Positions 1 to 6,240 of a stretch of DNA of 6,813 nt are shown piece by piece (the first letter of the stretch is position 1; the number at the start of each line of letters is the position of its first letter). The notes under the pieces were generated by a model that was not told the origin of the DNA, ran no database searches, and saw only the letters and a list, made by a program, of their open reading frames with translations. The DNA is from a bacterium (GTDB taxonomy: Bacteria; Patescibacteria; Dojkabacteria; JAKAPS01; JAJZLI01), in contig JAJZKG010000028.1 in the NCBI GenBank assembly GCA_021809565.1, forward strand, positions 1 to 6,813, in the 5' to 3' direction. The translations under genes and the position numbers were made by a program.

Positions 1-2
1 AA

Positions 3-116
3 GGCATTTCAAAGAATGATTTGAATCTAATAAACAATGCTTCAAAAAGTGTTCCGTTTTTTGGATTTATAATAAGAAAAATAACTGCATATGCATTTAA
101 TTTTTGTTTTTCGTAG
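3..116 (+). CDS. Possible C-terminal end of a gene entering from the left edge
   Basis: One + strand frame is open from the window edge to a TAG at 114-116, giving 37 residues that end in SVPFFGFIIRKITAYAFNF-CFS. The other two + frames hit stops within about 25 bases. In DNA this AT-rich, 37 codons without a stop is suggestive but not strong. If real, it is the tail of a gene converging on pyrG and overlapping its 3' end by 20 bp. I recognise no family in this piece. It could be chance open frame. Confidence 0.3.
   Translation, partial: GISKNDLNLINNASKSVPFFGFIIRKITAYAFNFCFS
67..84 (-). terminator. T-rich stretch downstream of pyrG
   Basis: Read on the minus strand, the bases just past the pyrG stop contain a T-rich run (GTTATTTTTCTTATTAT). 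Archaeal RNA polymerase commonly terminates at such runs without a stable hairpin. There is no convincing stem here. Placement after the stop is the main support, and AT-rich DNA produces such runs easily. Confidence 0.3.
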
Positions 117-1710
117 TTGAAAACTCCAATGCAGAGTTAATAAAAGCTACAAAGATAGGTGCTGGTTCCTCCAATCTAGATTTAAGTTCAGGATGCGCCT
201 GTGTTCCTACTCCAAATTGATCCTTCCATTCTATAAACTCAATCAAACCATTGTCTTCAGTTGTACCTGCTACTTGCAAGCCGTGTTCTTCCAATAACTT
301 TCTATACTCATTATTAAATTCGTATCTATGTCTGTGTCTTTCAGTAATTATTTTATTATTATATGCACTGTGGGTCTTAGTTCCTTGAGTCAATAAACAT
401 CTCCATTCCCCTAATCTCATAGTTCCTCCTAAATTATATATATTTTTTTGAGATTCCATTAATGTTATTATTGGATTTTTTGTATTTTTATTGAACTCTA
501 TTGAGTTAGCCTCACTTAATCCACAAACATTTCTTGCGTACTCAACTGCCATTAATTGCATACCTAAACATATTCCTAGATAAGGTACCTTATTTTCTCT
601 AGAGTATTTTATTGCCTGTATCATCCCTTCTATGCCTCTTTTACCAAATCCACCAGGTACTAGTACTCCATCAAGTTCTTTTAGTGTATCGGTGCCTTTC
701 TCCTCTATATCTGTAGCCTCAATCCACTTTATATTAACTTTTGTATTATTTGAAATCCCTGAATGTACAAAGGATTCGTTTATACTAGCATATGCATCTT
801 TTAATTCTGTATATTTCCCAACTACACCTATTGTAACCTCTTTATCTGGTTTTTCTAAGATTCTTAACTTCTCTTTCCAGTTATCTAATTTTTTATTATC
901 GATGCTTTTTTGTTCTAACTTAAGTTCATTTATCAACATTTTATCGAAATTCTGATTTATAAAATGTAAAGGTAGAAGGTACATGCTATTCAAATCAGAA
1001 TCATCTATCACTTTGTCATCACTTATATTTGAAAACAAGGCTAATTTTTCTATTGTATTTTTTTTCAATAAATCTTTACTCCTGCAAATTACGAAGTTTG
1101 GTTGTATCCCAGCTTGTAGTAACATCCTAAATCCTAATTGTGCTGGTTTGGTTTTTTGTTCTCCGACAACCTCCATTTTTGGCGCGTATGTTAAATTAAT
1201 AAAAACAGCGCTCTCTTTTATTGCAAGTTGCCTTACTGCTTCTATAAAATAACTATTTTCTATATCCCCTACTGTCCCACCAACCTCTATTATTATTACA
1301 TCGGGCTTTCTCTTTTCTTCAACTTCCTTTATTTTACTTATTGCTTCATTTGTTAGATGAGGTATTATTTGTACATCCGTTCCTAAAAATTCTCCCCTTC
1401 TTTCCTTGTTTATTATTGATCCGAATAATTTACCCCCAGTTATTGAAAGGTCGCTTGTCATGTTTTTATTTAAAAATCTTTCATAAATTCCAAAGTCCAT
1501 ATCGACTTCTCCTTTATCATCAAGAACAAATACCTCTCCGTGTCTATATGGATTCATAGTTCCGCAATCATAATTGAGATAACCATCAAATTTTATAGGA
1601 ATTGCATTATATCCATAAAAATCCAGAGTTTTAAGAATAGATGCTGTGACCACACCCTTGCCCAAACCGCTCATCAATGAGCCAAGAATTACAACATATT
1701 TAGTAGGCAT
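97..1710 (-). CDS. pyrG: CTP synthase (glutamine-hydrolysing)
   Basis: Cytosolic enzyme converting UTP to CTP using ATP and glutamine-derived ammonia, the last step of de novo CTP synthesis. The 537 residues match the usual family length. The N-terminal synthetase domain (about 1-270) has the P-loop-like SGLGKG with Lys18, the HGEVFV segment at 58-63, Asp72, and EVGGTVGDIE at 142-151; Asp72 and Glu142 match the Mg-binding acids known from E. coli. The glutamine amidotransferase domain (about 290-530) has the oxyanion-loop PGGFGKRG near 352, nucleophile Cys381 in GICLGMQ, ERHRHRYE near 457-464, and His506/Glu508 in AHPE completing the triad. The enzyme therefore looks fully active. The ATG at 1710 is supported by the first residues (PTKYVVILGS), which align to the family N-terminus, and by a TATA-like box about 26 nt upstream with no ribosome binding site, as in leaderless messages. 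It is transcribed divergently from ppa. Confidence 0.98.
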   Translation of the reverse strand: MPTKYVVILGSLMSGLGKGVVTASILKTLDFYGYNAIPIKFDGYLNYDCGTMNPYRHGEVFVLDDKGEVDMDFGIYERFLNKNMTSDLSITGGKLFGSIINKERRGEFLGTDVQIIPHLTNEAISKIKEVEEKRKPDVIIIEVGGTVGDIENSYFIEAVRQLAIKESAVFINLTYAPKMEVVGEQKTKPAQLGFRMLLQAGIQPNFVICRSKDLLKKNTIEKLALFSNISDDKVIDDSDLNSMYLLPLHFINQNFDKMLINELKLEQKSIDNKKLDNWKEKLRILEKPDKEVTIGVVGKYTELKDAYASINESFVHSGISNNTKVNIKWIEATDIEEKGTDTLKELDGVLVPGGFGKRGIEGMIQAIKYSRENKVPYLGICLGMQLMAVEYARNVCGLSEANSIEFNKNTKNPIITLMESQKNIYNLGGTMRLGEWRCLLTQGTKTHSAYNNKIITERHRHRYEFNNEYRKLLEEHGLQVAGTTEDNGLIEFIEWKDQFGVGTQAHPELKSRLEEPAPIFVAFINSALEFSTTKNKN

Positions 1711-1731
1711 AATTTTTTATTAACAAATACT

Positions 1732-1739
1732 TATTTAAG
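1732..1739 (-). promoter_or_regulatory. TATA-like box for leaderless pyrG
   Basis: On the minus strand the sequence is CTTAAATA, centred about 26 nt upstream of the A of the pyrG ATG. In archaea the TATA box lies about 26 nt before the transcription start, so the transcript would begin at or next to the start codon. No Shine-Dalgarno-like sequence lies in between, which agrees with leaderless translation. This is pattern and spacing only. Confidence 0.5.
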
Positions 1740-1785
1740 ATTATCAAAAATTAAACTGTAAAACATTACACAATAAAACAAAGCA

Positions 1786-1824
1786 CATAATTAAAAACAT
1801 TTCCAACTAAATAGTATAAAGGTT
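1786..1824 (+). promoter_or_regulatory. Candidate promoter and ribosome binding site for ppa
   Basis: An AT-rich TATA-like stretch (CATAATTAAAAA, about 1786-1797) would place a transcription start near 1816. AAGGTT at 1819-1824 could then pair with the 16S 3' end five bases before the ATG at 1830. The stretch is not a strong TATA match. It shares the 119-bp divergent region with the pyrG promoter on the other strand. Confidence 0.3.
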
Positions 1825-1829
1825 ATATT

Positions 1830-2345
1830 ATGAAATTAAGTATTGGCAAAGATGCGCCTAAAAAAGTAAATGCTTTTATAGAGATACCAAAAGGTAGTAA
1901 TATTAAGTATGAGTTGGATGAAGATTCTGGTGTTATGAAGGTTGATAGAATACTACATACTGCTATGTTTTATCCTTATAATTATGGCTTCATTGCAGGA
2001 ACAAAAGGAGAGGATGGAGATCCATTAGATATTATGGTAATAAGCAACTCTTCATTTGCTCCTGGAACTTTTATTACAGCAAGACCGATAGGCCTTTTAC
2101 TGATGAAAGATGAAGAGGGAATAGACACAAAAATAATGGCAGTTCCTGTGGAAAAGGTTGATCCAGATTTCAAAACAATAAATGATATTTCAGATTTGAA
2201 TGAGCACACAAAGGATATGATTTCACACTTTTTTAAGTATTATAAATCCCTCGAGCCTGGAAAGTGGGCAGAGGTTAGCGGATGGGAAGGTGTAAACAAA
2301 GCACACGAATACATACTTAAAGCAATAAATGATGCAAAGGAGTAA
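1830..2345 (+). CDS. ppa: Inorganic pyrophosphatase, family I (soluble)
   Basis: Hydrolyses pyrophosphate to two phosphates in the cytosol, pulling forward reactions that release it (nucleotide, tRNA and polymer synthesis). At 171 residues it has the usual size of the family I single-domain enzyme. Its active-site residues are recognisable by comparison with the E. coli enzyme: [12 protein letters not shown] at 17-28, Arg40, Tyr52 in YPYNYGF, the signature acids Asp62, Asp64 and Asp67 in EDGDPLD, then Asp94, Asp99 and Lys101 in the DEEGIDTK segment, and Tyr138-Lys139 in the [13 protein letters not shown] segment. None is missing. It is the first gene of the + strand run. Its last bases overlap the start proposed for the next gene, or sit 13 bp before an alternative TTG start, so the two are probably co-transcribed. 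Confidence 0.97.
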   Translation: MKLSIGKDAPKKVNAFIEIPKGSNIKYELDEDSGVMKVDRILHTAMFYPYNYGFIAGTKGEDGDPLDIMVISNSSFAPGTFITARPIGLLLMKDEEGIDTKIMAVPVEKVDPDFKTINDISDLNEHTKDMISHFFKYYKSLEPGKWAEVSGWEGVNKAHEYILKAINDAKE

Positions 2346-3372
2346 TCGGTGCAATAAATTGGTAAATAAAAAAATAATCAAAAAGGAAAAAAGGGTCATA
2401 AAACATAAACAACCAAAAATAAAATCAAAACAAAAAAATAGCAAAATAAAAAAAGTGGGCAAGAAAACTTTACCTAAAGAAAAAATACAAGAGCAATACG
2501 CAGATTTGGATGAATTATTACTTTCAAAATCCTTAAGTTCTAATAAAAATATAGATATGTATTCAGGTACTTTGTCATCTTTAATATTTAATATGACTTT
2601 GTCTTTACAAAAACTTTCTTATAATCACGGATACACAACTGGAAAATTAATATTTGAAAAATATTCGAAAATAGATAAACTATTAACGTTTATAGAGTTG
2701 GGAGGTTTAGAAAATATTTATTATTACCCATATGGCAATACTGAAATAATAAAATCAAGATCAAAAGAAGCAAAGGAAAATTATGGAGTTAAGTTACATA
2801 ATTTTGAAGCCGGAGCCATAGCCGGATATTTTTCAGGTTTTTTTGATAAAGTAGTTTCAATTTCAGAGGAAAAATGTGTTTTTGAAGGTGCAGATGAATG
2901 TATATTTAAAGCATCATTCAAAACGCAAGAACAACAAAACGATATAATTAAGGAACCGCATTTAGCATTACAAAATGCGATTATATCGAGTAAAACACCA
3001 ATTCAGAATAATTGCTATCAGACACTTTCGCTTTTGCCTCTAATGTCATCAGAAAAAATATTAGAGGAACTTTCAAAATTATTTTATGTTTCGGGTCTTG
3101 GTTTATCTAAGTCTAAAACTCCAATCAAGTTAAGTGATGGAATTGAAAGGATAGCAAATTTCATAGGTGCAGAGTTAATTAAACTAGAAGTTAAAGAAAA
3201 GCGTAAGAAATATATCTTTATAAAGTATAATCATTATAACTCTATCAGATCTTATGTACTTTTGACCTCAAATATTTTCCTTGGTTTCACAACAGGAATT
3301 TTAAAGAAAGAGGTAAACGTAAGCATAAATATTAATAAAGATAACTCTTATATACTAAGATTGAATATCTAA
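2329..3372 (+). CDS. Tandem V4R-domain protein with basic N-terminal tail
   Basis: Function unknown. Residues 13-50 are extremely basic (18 Lys/Arg in residues 11-50, one acid). Residues about 85-196 form a V4R (4-vinyl reductase) domain: [14 protein letters not shown] at 93-106, then [12 protein letters not shown] at 161-172 and the closing pair Cys183 and Cys191 in [12 protein letters not shown]. Known V4R domains are small-molecule sensing or binding modules and are related to the Bet3 subunits of TRAPP complexes. The C-terminal part (about 240-347) repeats the pattern at nearly the same spacing ([14 protein letters not shown] at 248-261, [10 protein letters not shown] at 318-327) but lacks the cysteines, so I read it as a second, degenerate V4R copy. 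No membrane segment is seen. The start is uncertain: ATG at 2329 or 2332 overlaps ppa and has no ribosome binding site, whereas TTG at 2359 follows GGTG (2348-2351) at good spacing and would give 337 residues. It sits between ppa and secY, probably in one operon. Confidence 0.85.
   Translation: MMQRSNRCNKLVNKKIIKKEKRVIKHKQPKIKSKQKNSKIKKVGKKTLPKEKIQEQYADLDELLLSKSLSSNKNIDMYSGTLSSLIFNMTLSLQKLSYNHGYTTGKLIFEKYSKIDKLLTFIELGGLENIYYYPYGNTEIIKSRSKEAKENYGVKLHNFEAGAIAGYFSGFFDKVVSISEEKCVFEGADECIFKASFKTQEQQNDIIKEPHLALQNAIISSKTPIQNNCYQTLSLLPLMSSEKILEELSKLFYVSGLGLSKSKTPIKLSDGIERIANFIGAELIKLEVKEKRKKYIFIKYNHYNSIRSYVLLTSNIFLGFTTGILKKEVNVSININKDNSYILRLNI
3347..3355 (+). promoter_or_regulatory. Candidate internal TATA box before secY
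   Basis: CTTATATAC near the 3' end of the V4R gene is a good archaeal TATA match. It would place a transcription start near 3377, giving secY a leader of about 15 nt that contains its ribosome binding site (GGTG, 3383-3386). It may give secY extra expression independent of ppa. AT-rich coding DNA makes chance matches likely. Confidence 0.3.
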
Positions 3373-3382
3373 ACTGAGTGTT

Positions 3383-3386
3383 GGTG
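3383..3386 (+). promoter_or_regulatory. Ribosome binding site of secY
   Basis: GGTG, matching part of the archaeal anti-Shine-Dalgarno complement (GGAGGTGA), lies five bases before the ATG at 3392. A very similar GGTGCA stretch at 2348-2353 precedes TTG 2359, which is why that TTG is considered an alternative start for the preceding gene. Confidence 0.45.
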
Positions 3387-3391
3387 CATTA

Positions 3392-4861
3392 ATGAAGATT
3401 GAATCTCTAGACGGATTACTTAAACTTATACCTTCAATAAAAAAACCTGTCCATCCTTTATCTTTTAAGGATAAATTAAAATGGACTGCAATTATAGTTG
3501 GAATTTACTTTACATTGTTTAGTATACCTGCTTTTGGAGTTAACGCATCTGCGCTTAACAGTTCAATTTATCAAGTAATAAATATTATATTCGCAGCAAG
3601 AATTGGAACATTAGTCACAGTAGGTATAGGTCCAATAGTACTTTCTAGCATAATTTTGCAGATGCTTCAAGGTACTGGTGCATTGAATATTGATTTAAAC
3701 AATCCTGATCAAAAAAGCAGATTCCAAAGCATACAAAAAATAGCCGCAATGATAATAGCAGTTATAGAAGCAACTATATTTACGGCAACTACTATCTCAT
3801 TAACTAATCCTTCATTTTTCTTAATTGTAGTAGCTCAGCTTGCCTTTACAGCAATAATAATCATTTATCTAGACGAAATAATGGTAAAGTATGGAATAAC
3901 TTCAGGAATAAATCTTTTCATAGCAGGAGGAGTTGCATATGCAATAGTTGGAGGAACATTCACAATATTAATTCCTGAGGCTCAGACTGCGATTGCAACC
4001 GCTGGAGCTACGGCAATACCACAGGCTATACTAGCTTTTGGTCCGTTGTTCTTTGCAATAATTATATTTTTAATAAGTATATATGTTTTAGATATGAAGT
4101 TAGAGCTTCCTCTAGTTTTCAGCCAGTTTAGAGGTGTTGGTGGACGTTTGCCACTGCCATTTCTTTATGTTAGCGTACTACCAGTCATTTTAGCAACATC
4201 CTTGACAGTAAGTTTAGGGGTTTGGTTGCGGGTATCAGCCACTTATACGGGTTCAGGAGCTAGCTTAGTACACTTTTTTGCTTATTATACTAACCAATCA
4301 ACCACAGCTGGGAGCGGTAGCGAGGTACTCTCAGGAGGTTTAATTTATTTAATGCAACCGCTAAGTTTTCTACCATACTCAACTAAGTATGGAGGAGTAG
4401 GTGGTTACAGTAACTACTTTTATATTTTAGCAACTCAGACCTCTCCATTATATCCACCGTGGGGCGGAGCACCATTATTGATTCCAGAGTGGGTACACTT
4501 CATTATTTACCTATTAATACTTGTCGGATTATGTGTAGTATTCGGAAAGTTCTGGGTCGAGATGACTGGTCAAAGTCCTAAACATGTTGCAGGCCAATTA
4601 CAGGAAGTTGGTTGGCAGATTCCTGGTTTTAGGAGAGATCCTAGGATGATTGAAAATGTACTACAAAAGTATCTTCCAACAATAACAGTTCTTGGAAGTA
4701 TAGCAGTAGGCCTTCTTGCAGCTTTAGCAAGTCTTACTGGAGCAATGGGTAACGGAATGGGTATACTTCTTACCGCAGGAATAATGTACGGTATTTACCA
4801 ACAATTAAAGAGCGAAAACATGATCGAGAGTTATCCTGCATTAGATAGATTACTTTCATAA
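3392..4861 (+). CDS. secY: Preprotein translocase channel subunit SecY
   Basis: Forms the protein-conducting channel of the cytoplasmic membrane with SecE and Sec-beta, exporting and inserting proteins. About ten membrane segments can be placed: roughly 31-50, 68-93, 113-136, 141-161, 170-194, 211-233, 253-279, 366-388, 427-448 and 452-471. An amphipathic N-terminal helix comes first, and a plug-like segment follows helix 1 (about 51-67). The cytosolic loop after helix 8 carries WQIPGFRRDPR (408-418), matching the conserved basic loop that contacts the ribosome. The motif RLPLPFLYVSVLPVIL before helix 7 is typical of archaeal SecY. At 489 residues it is somewhat long for archaeal SecY (the Methanocaldococcus protein is about 436); the extra length lies mostly in the external loop 280-365, rich in Gly, Ser, Thr and Tyr. 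No ribosomal protein genes flank it, unlike the common spc-cluster position. Start ATG is supported by GGTG five bases upstream. Confidence 0.97.
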   Translation: MKIESLDGLLKLIPSIKKPVHPLSFKDKLKWTAIIVGIYFTLFSIPAFGVNASALNSSIYQVINIIFAARIGTLVTVGIGPIVLSSIILQMLQGTGALNIDLNNPDQKSRFQSIQKIAAMIIAVIEATIFTATTISLTNPSFFLIVVAQLAFTAIIIIYLDEIMVKYGITSGINLFIAGGVAYAIVGGTFTILIPEAQTAIATAGATAIPQAILAFGPLFFAIIIFLISIYVLDMKLELPLVFSQFRGVGGRLPLPFLYVSVLPVILATSLTVSLGVWLRVSATYTGSGASLVHFFAYYTNQSTTAGSGSEVLSGGLIYLMQPLSFLPYSTKYGGVGGYSNYFYILATQTSPLYPPWGGAPLLIPEWVHFIIYLLILVGLCVVFGKFWVEMTGQSPKHVAGQLQEVGWQIPGFRRDPRMIENVLQKYLPTITVLGSIAVGLLAALASLTGAMGNGMGILLTAGIMYGIYQQLKSENMIESYPALDRLLS

Positions 4862-4905
4862 TGTTGAGTTCGTAATACAAATATAAGATTATAATCAGGT
4901 TTAAC

Positions 4906-5433
4906 ATGTTAGAGTTATTTTTATCAAACGGAGGTACTAGTTTATACTCTGTTTTTGGAGGTTCTAATACATCGCTTTACATAGTTTTAGTTATAATTTT
5001 ATTAGTTATAGCTAGAAGAATATACAAAGCAAGAATGGGTACTAAATTCAAATCTCGAAATGTCTATGCCATACCTATATTATACCTTATACTGACCATA
5101 TTGTCTTTATTCGCCTTTGTCCCTACAGTTTTAGATGTATTAAGTACTGTACTTGCTATTGTTATTGGTGTCGGTATAGGTCTTAAGTTAGGAGGAGGAG
5201 TAACTTTCTTTGAGAAAAATAATCAGGTTTATTACAAAAGATCACCATTTATACTGCTCTTCTGGTTGATTTCTTTCGTCATAAGAATAACAATAGATAT
5301 CTTCATTCCTTCAAATTTTTACTTAAATTTAATAGTTATTATACTTCTGGCAGGCTCTACAGGTTTAATAATTGGAGAGGCGTACCACATAAGCAAAGCG
5401 TATCATAAACACTTAAACAAAAAATCAAAATAA
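4906..5433 (+). CDS. Five-helix membrane protein resembling DUF1453/CcdC family
   Basis: Integral membrane protein of unknown function, 175 residues. Hydrophobic segments lie at about 21-36, 53-72, 75-95, 113-134 and 138-157, with a Lys-rich tail (HKHLNKKSK). Features resemble the DUF1453/CcdC-like membrane family: an Arg-Arg pair after helix 1 (37-38), a Gly-rich end of helix 3 (IGVGIGLKLGGG), a short soluble stretch EKNNQVYYKRSP, and an Arg inside helix 4 (Arg127). That resemblance is from memory of the pattern, not a search. AGGT at 4897-4900 lies five bases before the ATG, and an AT-rich TATA-like stretch (about 4880-4888) precedes it. It lies 44 bp after secY, probably in the same transcript, and could be a substrate or a passenger rather than a translocon component. 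Confidence 0.75.
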   Translation: MLELFLSNGGTSLYSVFGGSNTSLYIVLVIILLVIARRIYKARMGTKFKSRNVYAIPILYLILTILSLFAFVPTVLDVLSTVLAIVIGVGIGLKLGGGVTFFEKNNQVYYKRSPFILLFWLISFVIRITIDIFIPSNFYLNLIVIILLAGSTGLIIGEAYHISKAYHKHLNKKSK

Positions 5434-5444
5434 ATAAAGAAATG
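5410..5444 (-). terminator. T-rich region ending the minus-strand genes
   Basis: On the minus strand this stretch reads as several T runs (TTTCTTTATTTATTTTGATTTTTTG). It lies beyond the IS605-like motif and inside the 3' end of the + strand membrane gene. It would suit archaeal T-tract termination of the leftward transcript. There is no hairpin, so support is composition and position only. Confidence 0.25.
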
Positions 5445-5471
5445 GAAAGTAGCAACTTATGTATAATAGTA

Positions 5472-5490
5472 ATATCACAGTTGTGACATC
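5472..5490 (-). repeat. Imperfect palindrome beside the IS605-like end
   Basis: TCACA-GT-TGTGA at 5475-5486 is an inverted repeat. As minus-strand RNA the stem extends with wobble pairs to about 5472-5490. It directly overlaps the outer end of the right-end motif. In IS200/IS605 elements hairpins near the ends are bound by the TnpA transposase, so this may be part of the element, but it is short enough to be chance. Confidence 0.35.
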
Positions 5491-5521
5491 CTCCCGCCAG
5501 TAAACGGTGTGGGCTTCCTCT
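5481..5521 (-). mobile_element. Orphan IS200/IS605-type right end (omega-RNA 3' end remnant)
   Basis: On the minus strand this stretch begins GAGGAAGCCCACACC and finishes GGCGGGAGGATGTCACAA. That combination, GAGGAAGCCC, a C-rich/G-rich stem, then GGAGGATGTCAC, is the recurring 3' end of archaeal IS200/IS605 elements and of the guide RNA scaffold made with TnpB. It is far more GC-rich than its surroundings. The stem pairs poorly here (mismatches inside CCCACACC versus GGCGGG), suggesting decay. No tnpA or tnpB is seen: the gene where tnpB would be expected (5585-6178) is a membrane-anchored surface protein. It is best read as a solo end, a deletion remnant, or one end of a small non-autonomous element. 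The motif is recalled, not searched. Confidence 0.7.
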
Positions 5522-5550
5522 GTATTCATTTAATTACATTTGTTCTTTTA
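5521..5550 (+). terminator. T-rich region ending the ppa-secY run
   Basis: The + strand has several short T runs (CATTTAATTACATTTGTTCTTTTA) about 90-115 bases after the last + strand gene and just past the IS605-like motif. It is a possible archaeal T-tract terminator for the rightward operon. It has no hairpin and only moderate T density. Confidence 0.25.
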
Positions 5551-5584
5551 GCAGTAAATCTACAAAATCTTTAGTCGGATAAAC

Positions 5585-6178
5585 TCAAGGTATCTCTTCC
5601 TTAGTTGTATTTAGCATAACTTCCTCACTGATATTAAAAACAGGGTTAGAGGATAGAAACATAATTGTTGAATAATTTTCTTTATTTGCAATTAAAAATT
5701 GATCATTAACTGTTGCGTTTGTAAATTGTAAATAACTATAATTAAAGTTATCATAACTGCTGTTTCTGATTATGTTAAATTTTGGAAACGTTTGTTCTAA
5801 ACCTTGTGTGAAATTTTTATTTAATAATGACATATTATTTCCTTTCATTACAAAAAACTCTAAAGAGGCGTTTTTACTTGAGTTGCTACTCAGAACTATA
5901 GTTAACCAGCCCTCTAAAACATTTCCTGAAGCATAAGGCGTAACTTGATTTACGAAAGATATATTTAACGGTATCGTAGTATTAAACAAATCAAATGTTC
6001 CATAATCAGAAACATTGCCTATTATCGAATGTCCTTGAGAATAAGTTAAGTATATCGGAGTACCATTATTCGAACCGATAAAATTTTCATTTCCTGTTCC
6101 TGAAACCCCTATAACAAGGTACAATACAAAAATTATTACAATGAATGCAATAATAATGTAAAGAGTAGTTCTATTCAT
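5585..6178 (-). CDS. Signal-anchored, sequon-dense extracytoplasmic protein
   Basis: No family recognised. The 197 residues begin with one strong hydrophobic segment (about 6-25) after a short MNRTT leader, so it is a signal peptide or N-terminal anchor with the rest outside the cell. The exterior part holds 14 N-X-S/T sequons (Asn 38, 55, 66, 72, 99, 103, 115, 122, 139, 146, 154, 168, 182, 190), about one per 12 residues, which predicts heavy N-glycosylation. It has no cysteine and the pattern suggests mostly beta-strands; the alternation near the end (FLIANKENYSTIMFLSS, then an acidic helix NISEE) is faintly like PsbP/DUF4367-type secreted domains, but this is weak. It ends at a TGA, the only gene here that does, and the same frame then stays open for 16 plausible codons to a TAA at 5534-5536. 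It lies 62 bp after the helical-repeat gene on the same strand. Export would go through Sec. Confidence 0.8.
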   Translation of the reverse strand: MNRTTLYIIIAFIVIIFVLYLVIGVSGTGNENFIGSNNGTPIYLTYSQGHSIIGNVSDYGTFDLFNTTIPLNISFVNQVTPYASGNVLEGWLTIVLSSNSSKNASLEFFVMKGNNMSLLNKNFTQGLEQTFPKFNIIRNSSYDNFNYSYLQFTNATVNDQFLIANKENYSTIMFLSSNPVFNISEEVMLNTTKEEIP

Positions 6179-6240
6179 AAAATCTATACTATTTAATATA
6201 CAACATTTTTAATATTATCTTAAACATAAGGTTTATACAC

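Noticed and set aside
46..62. AAAAAGTGTTCCGTTTTTT as a hairpin terminator
   Set aside because: The stem would be A-T pairs only and unstable; no evidence beyond base composition.
632..1559. Open frames on the + strand opposite pyrG (632-955, 983-1252, 1341-1559)
   Set aside because: They lie wholly antisense to a CTP synthase whose conserved residues are intact; their translations have no recognisable motifs and no promoter or ribosome binding site.
1982..2462. Minus-strand open frames opposite ppa and the start of the V4R gene
   Set aside because: They are antisense shadows. The 2223-2462 frame looks hydrophobic (Phe/Leu-rich) only because it is the complement of the Lys-rich V4R tail.
5434..5584. 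A complete IS605 element or a TnpB gene around the right-end motif
   Set aside because: The gap is only 151 bp and the flanking genes have no TnpB or TnpA motifs; only one end is seen.
5585..5587. TGA as a selenocysteine codon or a reassigned stop
   Set aside because: No SECIS-like structure is evident downstream, the other complete genes give no TGA inside their frames, and a single terminal TGA is ordinary.
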